A stretch of DNA of 64,000 bases. It comes from Novosphingobium mathurense (GTDB lineage: Bacteria > Pseudomonadota > Alphaproteobacteria > Sphingomonadales > Sphingomonadaceae). This document shows, piece after piece, positions 34,953-44,381 of this stretch (the first letter of the stretch is position 1; each line of letters begins with the position of its first letter). The notes beneath the pieces were generated by a model. It was not told the origin of the DNA. It ran no database searches and worked only from the letters and a program-made list of their open reading frames with translations. The stretch spans positions 124,001 to 188,000 of the forward strand of contig NZ_FVZE01000004.1 in the NCBI RefSeq assembly GCF_900168325.1. Reading direction: 5' to 3'. Made by a program: the position numbers and the translations under genes.

Positions 34953-37900
34953 TTACATCTTCAGCTTTGCGCCTACCCAGAAGCGACGTCCGAGGATGTC
35001 GCCATAGGCAATCTGCGGGTAGGACGGCTGTTCGTCGGTAAAGTTGTCGATGCCGGCGCGGAAGGTCATGCGACCGGTATCCCACTGCATCGAGATCGAG
35101 TGCGTCAGGTTGCTGTCGAGCCGCGGATTGGGATTGTTCTCGATCGTGGCGTAGTAATCGGCCCGCGTCGCATCGAGATAGTAGGCCTGATAGCTCACCT
35201 TGACCGGACCCTTCGTCCAGTCGAGGTTGAAGCGGCCTTCCCAGGTCGGCTTGAGATAGGTGTTGTCGGTGCGCGTGAAGGTCTCACCCGTCACCGATGT
35301 GGTCAGCAGCGTGTTGTGCGTCGCATTCACGCCCAGGTGGATGGTGCCCAGATTGCCCGGCATGAAGACGTAGTCGAGCGCATAGACTTCACCGCGGTAC
35401 TTGACGACGCCTGCATTGAAGGTCGTCGAAGTGCCGGTGACGATCGTGCCGCCGGGGCTCACGCCATCCGACGCGGCAAGCCGGGTGAAGGCGTTGCAGA
35501 CCGCGGGGTCCGGATCGGTATTGTCATAGCAGGTCGCAGTGAAGTTCTCGGTCACGAAGGACGACAGGCCGTCCTTCAGATCGATCTCGATGCGATCCGC
35601 GCTGATCGTCAGGCCGGGGATGAACGCCGGCTGCAGGACGATGCCGTACGTGAAGGTGTCCGAAATCTCGTTGCGCAGGGCCGGGTTGCCGCCGGTGGTA
35701 ATGGTCGCGCGTTCGAAGTTCTCGGCCGGGTCCTGGAAATTGGCGAGCCGGTCGGCGGCGCTCAAGCCGGCATTGGTGCCGTCGGCCTCTACGCCGTAGT
35801 TCGGGTTGGCTTCGAACAGGGCAAGACAGTTGGCATAGCGAACCGAAGGATTGGGGCCGCTGGTGATGCGGTCGGAATCGCACGGATCGGCGCCGACCGA
35901 GCCAAGTTGGGTCGATGAAGGCGCGAACAGCTGCGCCAGCGTGGGAGCGCGGAAGTTGCGGCTGCGCGAGACGCGAAGGGTAATGCCGTCGACCGGCTGC
36001 CAGCGCAGGCCCAGATCCCAGACCTGCTCCTTGCCGGCGATGGAATTGTCGACAAGGCGGCCTGCGGCGCTGGCTTCGAGCATCTTGACGACGGGAACGT
36101 CCATGGCCCGGTCGACCAGCGGGATCAGCAGCTCGGCCGAGACCTCATCGGTGTTGTACCCGGCTGACTGGCCGACTTCCATCGTGCCGCCGCCGAACAG
36201 GCCCTGCTGGTTGGCAGCCAGCGGCGTGTACCGGGCCTTTTCGTCGCGGTGCTCGTAAGCCACGCTGAACTTGGCTGCGCCGGCAGGCAAGAAGAACAGG
36301 TCGCCCCCGAAGGTCGCGAGCAGGTCGACCTGCTCGTTGACATAGTCGAGCCCGGCGCGGACGCTGACGTATTTCTGCGCATCGGCACTGACATTGCCGT
36401 TGCCGAACGGATTGATCGGCGCGCAGGACGGATCGTCGTTCGCGGTATCGGCATCGGCGTTGATCGCGCAAACGATGTTGCCGCCCGAAAGCACGGCATT
36501 GATGGCATTGCTGTACTTGGCGTTGTCGACTTCCCAGCGCCGCTGCGAACCCTTGACCCGGGCATAGCTGCCCGAAACCGACCAGTAGAAATCGCGATCG
36601 CCGACCGAGAAGTCCCCGTCTGCGCCGAGGAGCGCCCGGTAAGTGTCGGTCTTGTATGTCTGAACGTTGTCAGGGGTCAGGTCGTAGAAGTACTTCGAGA
36701 GGAACAGAGGCGCCCCGAAGGCAAAGCCCGGATTGGCTGCCGAAAGTGTCGCCTTCGCGGAATCGCTCAGATAAGGGTTGTTGATCGTGAAGATCACCGG
36801 CCCGGCGTAAGTACCATAGTTGAGGATCGTGCGGCTCTGGCCCTGGGGAAGCTCGGTGCCCTCGGTACGGGCGTAGAGCAGCTCGGTGCGCACGGTGATG
36901 GCATCGGTCAGGTCATAGTGGGCGATGACGTTGCCGGTGAAGCGCTCGAGGCCCGTACGCAAACCCACCAGGTTGTTGTAGGCGAAGCCGTCGCCGCCGC
37001 TGGCGAAGGGAATGCCGACCTGGCTGCCCGGGTCGAAGGCCACGAGGTCGCCGCTGGGGGCGAACTGCAGAGGCGTTCCGTCCAACTGCGTGAGGAAGCG
37101 CGTGAAGGGCGCAGGCGTATTGAAGACGACGCCGTTCGAATTGAATTCCCAGAAACGCGCGTCGAGCAATTCCTTGCGCGAGGGAAGCCCGTCATTGGGC
37201 CCGGTATCGTTGGGGTTGGTGACGGTCAGTCGGCCAAGCGCGGAAAGCGGCCGTGCATCGTAGCGCAGAAGCGGGGACTTCGCGTAGTTCAGATCGATCG
37301 CGATATTGCCGCGATTATCGGCAAAGTTGGTGCCGGCGGTGCCGCGGAAGCTGTACGTGTGATAGTCGCCACGCGACGAAATGCCATTCTGAGCGTCGAG
37401 TTCGATGCCTTCGAAGTCCTGCTTGAGGACGTAGTTGACGACACCGGAGATCGCATCGGAACCGTAGACGGCGGCGCCGCCGCCCTGGACTACTTCGACA
37501 CGTTCCAGCAGGCCGAGCGGGATTATGTTGGCGTCGACCTGCGCGTCGCCCTGTCCGGTTGCCGCCGAAGTCGTGACCATGCGGCGGCCGTTGAGCAAGG
37601 TCAGCGTGCGCCCGGTGCCAAGGCCGAAGAGGTTGGGATACTGCTGGCCCGATCCGCTGCCTTCTCCCGAGCCGTCGGCTTGGGCCAGCATCGGGCTGTT
37701 CGACGTGAGCTGGTTGAGCGCCTGCGATGCGCTGGTGTAGCCTCGATCCGAAATGACCTGTGCGTCGACGATGTCGAGCGGGGCGCTCTCTTCCGCACGG
37801 TCACGCCGGATGCGCGAACCGGTGACGATGATTTCGCCGGCATCGTCGCTCGCGACGGTTGCCGAAGCGATGTCCTGAGCGAATGCGGGCGCTGCGCTCG

Positions 37901-37985
37901 CAAGCCAGGCGGCTGTCGCGGTGGAGACCAGAAGCGCGGTTACCCCGGCGCTGTGGTTGCGGACTTGAGACTCCCTGCTGATCAT
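34953..37985 (-). CDS. TonB-dependent receptor, large oligopeptide/OmpA-type
   Basis: About 1010 residues, with a signal peptide ending SAAPAFAQ, a TonB-box-like EIIVTGSRIRRD, and a plug with TLTLLNGRRM, VEVVQGGGAAVYGSDAISG and VNYVLKQ, then a long barrel. The GSRIRR form and length match receptors often found beside peptidases in sphingomonads and Caulobacter. The ATG at 37985 follows GAGGGG at seven bases, which excludes a longer frame. Flanking S10 peptidases, an aminotransferase and a permease suggest peptide uptake; the substrate is inferred. Confidence 0.93.
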   Translation of the reverse strand: MISRESQVRNHSAGVTALLVSTATAAWLASAAPAFAQDIASATVASDDAGEIIVTGSRIRRDRAEESAPLDIVDAQVISDRGYTSASQALNQLTSNSPMLAQADGSGEGSGSGQQYPNLFGLGTGRTLTLLNGRRMVTTSAATGQGDAQVDANIIPLGLLERVEVVQGGGAAVYGSDAISGVVNYVLKQDFEGIELDAQNGISSRGDYHTYSFRGTAGTNFADNRGNIAIDLNYAKSPLLRYDARPLSALGRLTVTNPNDTGPNDGLPSRKELLDARFWEFNSNGVVFNTPAPFTRFLTQLDGTPLQFAPSGDLVAFDPGSQVGIPFASGGDGFAYNNLVGLRTGLERFTGNVIAHYDLTDAITVRTELLYARTEGTELPQGQSRTILNYGTYAGPVIFTINNPYLSDSAKATLSAANPGFAFGAPLFLSKYFYDLTPDNVQTYKTDTYRALLGADGDFSVGDRDFYWSVSGSYARVKGSQRRWEVDNAKYSNAINAVLSGGNIVCAINADADTANDDPSCAPINPFGNGNVSADAQKYVSVRAGLDYVNEQVDLLATFGGDLFFLPAGAAKFSVAYEHRDEKARYTPLAANQQGLFGGGTMEVGQSAGYNTDEVSAELLIPLVDRAMDVPVVKMLEASAAGRLVDNSIAGKEQVWDLGLRWQPVDGITLRVSRSRNFRAPTLAQLFAPSSTQLGSVGADPCDSDRITSGPNPSVRYANCLALFEANPNYGVEADGTNAGLSAADRLANFQDPAENFERATITTGGNPALRNEISDTFTYGIVLQPAFIPGLTISADRIEIDLKDGLSSFVTENFTATCYDNTDPDPAVCNAFTRLAASDGVSPGGTIVTGTSTTFNAGVVKYRGEVYALDYVFMPGNLGTIHLGVNATHNTLLTTSVTGETFTRTDNTYLKPTWEGRFNLDWTKGPVKVSYQAYYLDATRADYYATIENNPNPRLDSNLTHSISMQWDTGRMTFRAGIDNFTDEQPSYPQIAYGDILGRRFWVGAKLKM

Positions 37986-38130
37986 CGAACTACCCCTCAT
38001 GTTCCGTCTGCAATACGGCTTGTCTGGAAAGCAGATTAATCGAGATCGCGAGGCAGGATGTTGCGAACTTGTGCTGAAGGGGTATGGCCTGTGCATTGCG
38101 CAATCGACGATCCGGGCCTTTGAGAAATTT

Positions 38131-39627
38131 TTATTCCAGCTTTCGGGCATCGTCCGCATTGGTGAAGAACGATTTGAGGTCATCTGCAAATTGCACAGCC
38201 TCTGCCGAATCCTCGTACATCATGTGGCCGCCGCGATAACAGTGGGTGTCGATCTGCTTCGCCAGTGGCGCAGGAAATCGATTGGCTGCCTCGCGATTGG
38301 CCGCGCATCCATTGAGTGAATCGTAGAGACCTGTGGCGACAAGCACGCGCATGGTCGGTGACATTTCCAGCGCGCGCAGGACCCAGGGCTGCGATGGGCT
38401 TGGCGGTCCTTCACCCGCCATGGCCCGGGCAAGGGACTCCTTCGTGATCGGGGCCTGATCGTACTGCCAGTCTCGGCCCACCGGCAGTGCCGGAACTTCG
38501 ATGCCGGCGTACTTGCCGTCCCGGAATCCCAGGGCCCGGCGATAGTAGGCAAGAACTGCATCGGCACCCGAGTCTCCTTCCTCGGCTTGGGTTCGGCGCA
38601 TGTCGAAGATGCCCAGAGTCTTGCCCTCGTCGGCCAGCAGTCCCTGGCGAAAATCGCGCGGTGAAACCCAGAGCGTGGCGCTATCGATCCGGCTCGGCGC
38701 CAAGCCCATGAACCGTGCAAGACCGGTCACGACTTCCTGCCGTTGCCGAAAAGTGAGCGATTGTGGGGCGGCAAGGGCGGGGTACCAGACGTCCCGCGCC
38801 CACAGTTCCGAACTGGCGAGGGCGCCGGCGGGATCGGCGGACAAGGACGTATCGAGCTTGCCGAGGGCAAGGGCGGTCGCCGTGCGATTGGGCAAGGAGA
38901 GGGCTCGCATCAGGGCGCGATCCCGCTCCTCACCCATGGGAATGCCGCCGGAGATCAGTGCTATGCCGGCAACGGGCTGGCCGACCTGCAGAAGGGCTTC
39001 GGCGACGCCCGATGCCCTCCAGGTGCCGAAACTTTCACCAACCAGATAGAGCGGCGAGGCGGTGCGGCCCTGCGCAGCGAGGAAGCGACGGATGAATTGC
39101 GCGGTAGCGGCGATGTCGCCCGTCGTCGAATAGAGCGTCCTGGCCGCCTCGTCCGAACTGGCGCGGCTGAAGCCGGTTCCGGCGGGATCGAGAAAGACGA
39201 GATCGGCTGCGGGCAGGGGGCTGTCGGTATTGTCCGCCAGCTGGCCGGCCTGCAACGTTTTCGGGCCGAGCGCCCGGAAGTGCAGAAGTCGGGAATCCGC
39301 CCCGGGGCCACCGTTCCAGACGAAGGCGATCGGCCGCGGCTCATCCTTGTCCGAAGGCAGCATATAGGCCGTGTAGAACAGGTCCGCCAGTGGTCCATCC
39401 CGTGTGTCGGTAACGCGGATCGTTCCCGCGCAGGCGGTATATTCGACCGGACCCTTCTCCAGCGTGAGGATAGTTTCGGATCGCGTCGCATCGCCCGGGC
39501 ATGACGGCGTCACCCGTCCCGCTTCGCCCCGTCCCGCTTCACTTCGCAATGGCGCAACATGTTGGCAGGCTGCAAGAGCGGCCAAAGCCAGAGACACGGT
39601 CAGGATGCGATAGGATTTGACGGGCAT
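38131..39627 (-). CDS. S10-family serine carboxypeptidase, predicted lipoprotein (copy 2)
   Basis: About 498 residues. The signal sequence ends in LALAALAAC, a lipobox, so this copy is probably membrane-anchored, unlike the other two. Catalytic elements are WNGGPGADSRLL, LVGESFGTWRA, the Asp in VATGLYDSLNG and the His in YRGGHMMYED. The start is ATG 39627. It heads the minus-strand run leading into the TonB receptor (gap 145 bases). Confidence 0.9.
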   Translation of the reverse strand: MPVKSYRILTVSLALAALAACQHVAPLRSEAGRGEAGRVTPSCPGDATRSETILTLEKGPVEYTACAGTIRVTDTRDGPLADLFYTAYMLPSDKDEPRPIAFVWNGGPGADSRLLHFRALGPKTLQAGQLADNTDSPLPAADLVFLDPAGTGFSRASSDEAARTLYSTTGDIAATAQFIRRFLAAQGRTASPLYLVGESFGTWRASGVAEALLQVGQPVAGIALISGGIPMGEERDRALMRALSLPNRTATALALGKLDTSLSADPAGALASSELWARDVWYPALAAPQSLTFRQRQEVVTGLARFMGLAPSRIDSATLWVSPRDFRQGLLADEGKTLGIFDMRRTQAEEGDSGADAVLAYYRRALGFRDGKYAGIEVPALPVGRDWQYDQAPITKESLARAMAGEGPPSPSQPWVLRALEMSPTMRVLVATGLYDSLNGCAANREAANRFPAPLAKQIDTHCYRGGHMMYEDSAEAVQFADDLKSFFTNADDARKLE

Positions 39628-39798
39628 GGCTGATCTCTTGCTGCGGGTTGTCATGGCAGACTAGCGCCAGTGGTGCGGCAATTTTATGCACGAGTTGGCC
39701 TGAAGGTACGGATCGCATTCGGGTTTCTGGCATCTCGGCGCCAGGATGCGCTCAAATTCCGCAATTCTTATGCGCAAGTCTTTCCCTAGGATGTGGAA

Positions 39799-41085
39799 AT
39801 GATCGAGCGTCCCGATTCGCAGCAGTCCAAAATGTCCCGCAGGAATGTTCTGCGCGGTTCGGCCATGTTGCCGCTTGCACCTGCGCTGACGGGTGGAGCC
39901 TTGTCGGCAGCGAGCGTTTCGCCGACTACATCGGCTACCGCTTCGCTGGCGCGACCCGGCGAATTTGCGCCGATGGACAAGCTCTACCTCGACTCCGGCA
40001 CGATGCATCCGGTCCCGCTGCCGGCGAAGGCGTCGCTCGACGCCTATCTTACCGCGCGTGCCGAAACGCGCTCATGGCCGACCGAGGAAGTGGAAGGCCG
40101 GATCAAGACCGCCTTCGCGCGATTGATCAATGCAGCTCCTGAAGATCTTGCATTCGTGCAGAGTACGACGGCGGGCGAGCAGCTTGTTGTCGAAGCCCTC
40201 GATCTGCCCGCTGCAGGGGGTAGCGTGGTGACCGACACGCTGCACTTCTTCGGCTCGTTCTGGCTGTATGAGCAACTTGCGAAGCAAGGGGTCGATGTGC
40301 GCTGGATCAGGCCTGTCGACGGCCGCATCGATCCTGAAGCCTACGAAAAAGCGATTGGGCCCGGTACCCGCCTCGTCAGTCTTTCGCTCGTGTCGACCTA
40401 CAACGGCTTCGAACACGACCTCGCCCGCATCTGTGAAATCGCGCATGCTCGTGGCGCCATGGTCTATGCCGATATCATCCACGCCGCAGGGACTGTGCCT
40501 ATCGACGTGCGGGCGAGCGGCGTCGATTTCGCTGCCAGTGCCAGCTACAAGTGGCTCATGGGCGATTTCGGGCTCGGTTTCCTCTACGTTCGGCCCGACC
40601 GCCTGAAGGATCTGAAACGTCCGCGCTTCGGCTATTACCAGCTCGAACGGTTCAGGTCTCACGTCTACCCCTACGACAGTCCCGGGGAAACCGTCGCCGA
40701 CATGGCCCCGCGCGACGACGCTGAGGGCATGTTTGCGATGGGAACGCGCTCGCACGGCGTCATGGCGCAGCTCGACTGGTCGCTGGCGCGCTTGCTCGAA
40801 CTGGGCGTCGACCGGATCATGGCGCATCGCCAGCCTATGCTGCAACGGCTTCACGAGGCCTTGCCGCGCAAGGGCTATTGCGTCGCAACGCCTCGCGAAT
40901 GCCGCAGCCCTCTGTTCACCTGTGTCTTGCCTGATGCCCATAAGCGCCTGTCCGAGCCGCTTGGGCAGGCCCGCCTGCACATCACGCTGAGCCGCAATCG
41001 CTTTCGCGTCTGTCCTTCCTGGTTCAACTCGATGGACGACATCGAACGCCTCATCGACACCTTGCCCATCCAGAAACCGGAATAA
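39799..41085 (+). CDS. Class V aminotransferase-fold protein with Tat signal
   Basis: About 428 residues. The N-terminus has a twin-arginine signal (KMSRRNVLRGSAMLPLAPAL), so the PLP enzyme would be exported folded to the periplasm. The body matches isopenicillin N epimerase-like class V proteins: FVQSTTAGEQLVVEALDL, GAMVYADIIHAAG with the PLP-binding Asp, and Lys251 in ASYKWLMGDFGLGF as Schiff-base lysine. It could be an epimerase, desulfurase/lyase or aminotransferase; the reaction is not known. ATG 39799 is preferred to GTG 39793 because AGGA is seven bases before it. It is divergent from S10 copy 2 and nine bases from S10 copy 3. Confidence 0.85.
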   Translation: MIERPDSQQSKMSRRNVLRGSAMLPLAPALTGGALSAASVSPTTSATASLARPGEFAPMDKLYLDSGTMHPVPLPAKASLDAYLTARAETRSWPTEEVEGRIKTAFARLINAAPEDLAFVQSTTAGEQLVVEALDLPAAGGSVVTDTLHFFGSFWLYEQLAKQGVDVRWIRPVDGRIDPEAYEKAIGPGTRLVSLSLVSTYNGFEHDLARICEIAHARGAMVYADIIHAAGTVPIDVRASGVDFAASASYKWLMGDFGLGFLYVRPDRLKDLKRPRFGYYQLERFRSHVYPYDSPGETVADMAPRDDAEGMFAMGTRSHGVMAQLDWSLARLLELGVDRIMAHRQPMLQRLHEALPRKGYCVATPRECRSPLFTCVLPDAHKRLSEPLGQARLHITLSRNRFRVCPSWFNSMDDIERLIDTLPIQKPE

Positions 41086-41093
41086 CCAGCCCT

Positions 41094-42608
41094 ATGCCTT
41101 TCAGGACCCTGCGTGCCAGCGTGATCGCGCTGAGCCTTGCCGTGATCCCTTCAGCATCCGTTTTCGCGCAAGACGAGAGCCTGCCGATGCCGCCGGTTTT
41201 CCTCAAGGCGATGGAAGCGATGGTGGAGCGCGACGCGCCGAGCGAGCGTGTCGTGACGACACGCCACAAGGGTGAATTCGGCGGTCGGTCGCTGCGCTAC
41301 GATGCCATCGTGACGGAAAGCCCGGTCACCAACGACAAGGGCGAGAAGGCTGCTGTCCTTGTGACTTATGCCTATGTCGCGCGCAATGCCGGGCAAGCCG
41401 CGAAACGGCCGGTCCTGTTCATCTTCAACGGCGGCCCGGGCGCGTCCTCCTCGCCCCTGCATCTTTCGGCCTTCGGACCCGTGCGTATTGTCGATAAGGA
41501 AGGCGGACAGCCTCGCCTTGCGAACAACCCATTCAGCCTGCTCGACGTTGCCGACCTCGTCTTCATCGATCCGCCCGGCACCGGCACGAGCATGCCGATC
41601 AAGGGCATCGATGCGACGAGCCTGTTTTCGGTAGATGGCGATGCACGGGCCGTTGCCGATGTCGTTCAGCGCTGGCGCGAGGCCAATGGGCGCACCGATT
41701 CCCCCTTTGCACTGGTGGGCGAGAGCTACGGGACCGCGCGTGCCCTTGCCATCCTCAACGCCGAGAACCAGGCCGATCAGCCATTGCCCGATGGCGTGGC
41801 GCTCCTGTCCCTTTCGATCGGAGACAGCAGCGGGCCAATCGTTTCGGACGTCACGCTGCTGCCGACCCTTGCCGCGGTTGCCTGGTATCATGGTGCGGTC
41901 GACCGGCAGGGCAGTTCGATCGAGGAGCATTTCGCGCAGGCCCGGGCCTTTGCGGAAGGCGACTATGCCAGGGCCCTGATCGCAGGTGCATCGCTTGCCC
42001 CTTCCGAACGTGCGCGGATCGCGCAGCGCCTGTCGGGTTTCATCGGCCTGCCTGCAGCGAAGCTGGAACAGGACGGACTGCAACTCGACAAGCCAGGGTT
42101 CATGCTCGGACTGCTGGCCGACAAGGGATTGCGGACGGGGCAACTCGACGGCCGGGCGACGAGGGCCATCGCCGAGTCCAACATGCACCCGCCTTTCGAC
42201 GATCCGTCGATGACACTTGGTGCAGAGACCGGTGGCCTCATTTCCGAATATATCGAAAAGCAGCTCGGCTATGCTCTGCCGAGCCCATACCGAACGCTCA
42301 ACCTCGGGATCAACTTCAAGTGGAACTGGGGGCGCGGAGAAGTCTACAGCACCGTGCGCTTTGCGCCTTATCTGGCCAAGGCGATGGAGGCCAAACCCGG
42401 CCTCAAGCTGATGACCGTTGGCGGATACTACGACATCACCACGCCGATTGCGGCAGGCCTGTTTGCCCTGGATCATGCCGGAATCGGCCCTGACAGGCGG
42501 ACCTCGAAAGCCTATGCTGCCGGTCATTCGGTTTTCGAGGATGAGGGCGAACTGGCACGCCTCGCTACTGACATGCGGACATGGGCGAAAACCCTCGGGA
42601 AACCTTGA
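41094..42608 (+). CDS. Secreted S10-family serine carboxypeptidase (copy 3)
   Basis: A 504-residue protein with a signal peptide ending SASVFAQ. The catalytic motifs are FNGGPGASSSPLHL, LVGESYGTARA, the Asp in VGGYYDITTPI and the His in YAAGHSVFED. It directly follows the Tat-type class V gene (8-base gap) and probably forms a two-gene unit with it. Sequence around the nucleophile is closer to copy 1 than to the lipoprotein copy 2. Confidence 0.92.
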   Translation: MPFRTLRASVIALSLAVIPSASVFAQDESLPMPPVFLKAMEAMVERDAPSERVVTTRHKGEFGGRSLRYDAIVTESPVTNDKGEKAAVLVTYAYVARNAGQAAKRPVLFIFNGGPGASSSPLHLSAFGPVRIVDKEGGQPRLANNPFSLLDVADLVFIDPPGTGTSMPIKGIDATSLFSVDGDARAVADVVQRWREANGRTDSPFALVGESYGTARALAILNAENQADQPLPDGVALLSLSIGDSSGPIVSDVTLLPTLAAVAWYHGAVDRQGSSIEEHFAQARAFAEGDYARALIAGASLAPSERARIAQRLSGFIGLPAAKLEQDGLQLDKPGFMLGLLADKGLRTGQLDGRATRAIAESNMHPPFDDPSMTLGAETGGLISEYIEKQLGYALPSPYRTLNLGINFKWNWGRGEVYSTVRFAPYLAKAMEAKPGLKLMTVGGYYDITTPIAAGLFALDHAGIGPDRRTSKAYAAGHSVFEDEGELARLATDMRTWAKTLGKP

Positions 42609-42739
42609 GAGGTAGGTCCCTTGGCGGGCCTTGCTGCGCGATCGAAGTAATGCTCTCGCGCCGGTAATTGGCAAGCATTGCAAAGCCTGCTGCAGATCCC
42701 ATCTTGATGGGGTGAGAACAGTCAGGAGGCGAAGAAGTC

Positions 42740-43372
42740 ATGCTTATCGCCGTTGATGGTCCTATCGGATCGGGGAAAGGTTCGATCGCCAGGGGACTCG
42801 CGTGGCATTTTCAGGTGCCGTACCTCAAGACCGGGTTGCATTACCGCGCAGTTGCGCGGCAGGTCATCCTCAACGGGGGCTGTGTCGATAACGAGGACGA
42901 CGCGCTGGCGGCCTGCGATTTTCCGATGGGGTTGTTGGGTGAGCCGCACTTGCGCTCCGAACTGGTCGCGGACCTGGCCAGTCGCGTCGCTGTGTTCCCC
43001 TCGGTGCGGCAGGCCCTGTTCCAGCGACAATGGGTCTTTGCGCACAGGAAAGGTGGCGCTGTCCTTGAAGGCCGCGACATCGCCACCGTTATCGCGCCCG
43101 ATGCCGATGCGAAGATCTTCGTTACCGCCAATCCCGACATACGCCTGCGCCATCGCTTCAATGAGCTGCTCGAGATGGAATACCCCATCGAGCTCAAGGA
43201 ATTGGCTGCTGAAGTCACCGCGCGCGACTTCAGGGACGAGAGCCGCGAGCAGGCGCCCCTGCGCATGTGCAGGGATGCGATCCTGATCGACACGTCGGCT
43301 CTATCCCCGCGCGACGCGATCTCGACGGCAGTCGACCGGATCCGCAAAGGACCCCGCAACCAGTTGCATTGA
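42740..43372 (+). CDS. cmk: Cytidylate kinase-like P-loop kinase
   Basis: A 210-residue P-loop NMP kinase. It opens with IAVDGPIGSGKGSIARGLA, then LEGRDIATVIAPDADAKIFV, the Arg-rich lid region and APL...DTSALSP, all in Cmk order and length. It would phosphorylate CMP/dCMP. The protein lacks the usual GIP/GR spacing in the substrate insert and carries unusual EYPIELKELAAEVTARD in the lid, so it may be a paralogue rather than the housekeeping enzyme that is normally next to rpsA; no rpsA is here. Confidence 0.8.
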   Translation: MLIAVDGPIGSGKGSIARGLAWHFQVPYLKTGLHYRAVARQVILNGGCVDNEDDALAACDFPMGLLGEPHLRSELVADLASRVAVFPSVRQALFQRQWVFAHRKGGAVLEGRDIATVIAPDADAKIFVTANPDIRLRHRFNELLEMEYPIELKELAAEVTARDFRDESREQAPLRMCRDAILIDTSALSPRDAISTAVDRIRKGPRNQLH

Positions 43373-43449
43373 GAACTGTGTAGCGGTCCGCTCCCGCACT
43401 GGAATGATCGACAAGGTTCCGGATGATGCGCAGTTGTAGCCGACAGGGC

Positions 43450-44328
43450 TCAGTAGAGCTCCGAGCGGACCCCGCCGAGCGGTAGGGGCGCTCCTTCAGT
43501 CTCCAGTTCATCCACTGTTGCCAGGGCCATCGCGCGATAGGCCGGCAGGACCTGCGGGCAATGTTCGACAAGGGCTGCGATATGCCGGCCGATCGTTTCG
43601 CGGTCACCTCTCAGCACCGGACCGGAAAGCGCATCGAACCCACGTGCAAGGCTGTTCTCCAGCGCAGCGCGCACGAGCGGGGTCAGCATGGCATAAGGTT
43701 CCTCCACTCCCGCGGCGGAGAGGATGTGCGAGGAACCGGCTAGCAGGGTCACGAGGTGATTGGCCGCGTGGCACAAGCCTGCGTGGTATAGAGCGCGACG
43801 GTCTTCGGTGACCTCCGCTGCGACGCCCCCCAGCTCGGCGACGATCTGCCTGGCCATGTCCCACGCGCGGTCGCTAGATCCGGTGATAGCGAAGTAGGCG
43901 CCTGTCATTCGCGTTACTTCCTCCTGCGGATTGCCGGTGAAAGTCATGGCCGGGTGAATCGCCGCGGTCAGCGCGCATTTTTCGCGCAGGGGATCGAGCA
44001 CGGCTGCGCCGCTGCGGCCGCTGACATGGAAGACGAAGGGCATATGTCCGGCAGGGATGAGGGTTGCCATCTTCTCGATGACGGAGGCGACAGCATCGTC
44101 GGAGACGGCGATCGCGATGATGTCGCTGGCTTCAACGAGATCGGCCATCGTATCGCTTGCATGGGCCTGCCTTCCGATCCGCGATACGGCCTCTTCGCGT
44201 CCGGTGGCGGTACGCCCCCAAATCAGCGGCGGGGACAAGGTGTTTGCGCCGAGGCCAAGCGCGAGCGCCTGAGCGACGCGTCCCGTGCCGATAATGCCGA
44301 TCCGGCGATTTGCAGAATTGCCCGTCAT
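43450..44328 (-). CDS. Rossmann-fold / DUF2520 NADP-binding protein
   Basis: A 292-residue protein with an N-terminal dinucleotide fold (RIGIIGTGRVAQALALGLG), an IIAIAVSDDAVASVIEKM strand-helix unit, and a C-terminal helical DUF2520 domain (DRRALYHAGLCHAANHLVTL, GPVLRGDRETIGRHI). The family resembles F420/NADP oxidoreductases and pyrroline-carboxylate reductases; its reaction is unknown. It is in the same direction as the acyltransferase gene upstream. Confidence 0.85.
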   Translation of the reverse strand: MTGNSANRRIGIIGTGRVAQALALGLGANTLSPPLIWGRTATGREEAVSRIGRQAHASDTMADLVEASDIIAIAVSDDAVASVIEKMATLIPAGHMPFVFHVSGRSGAAVLDPLREKCALTAAIHPAMTFTGNPQEEVTRMTGAYFAITGSSDRAWDMARQIVAELGGVAAEVTEDRRALYHAGLCHAANHLVTLLAGSSHILSAAGVEEPYAMLTPLVRAALENSLARGFDALSGPVLRGDRETIGRHIAALVEHCPQVLPAYRAMALATVDELETEGAPLPLGGVRSELY

Positions 44329-44381
44329 GCCCGGGCTGTACCAGCCTGATGGCCGTTCATGCGAGAGGAGATTATTGTTTC

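Noticed and set aside
36249..38039. Long open frame of about 596 codons antisense to the second TonB receptor
   Set aside because: Same reasoning; the sense strand has clear receptor motifs and the antisense product shows no domain.
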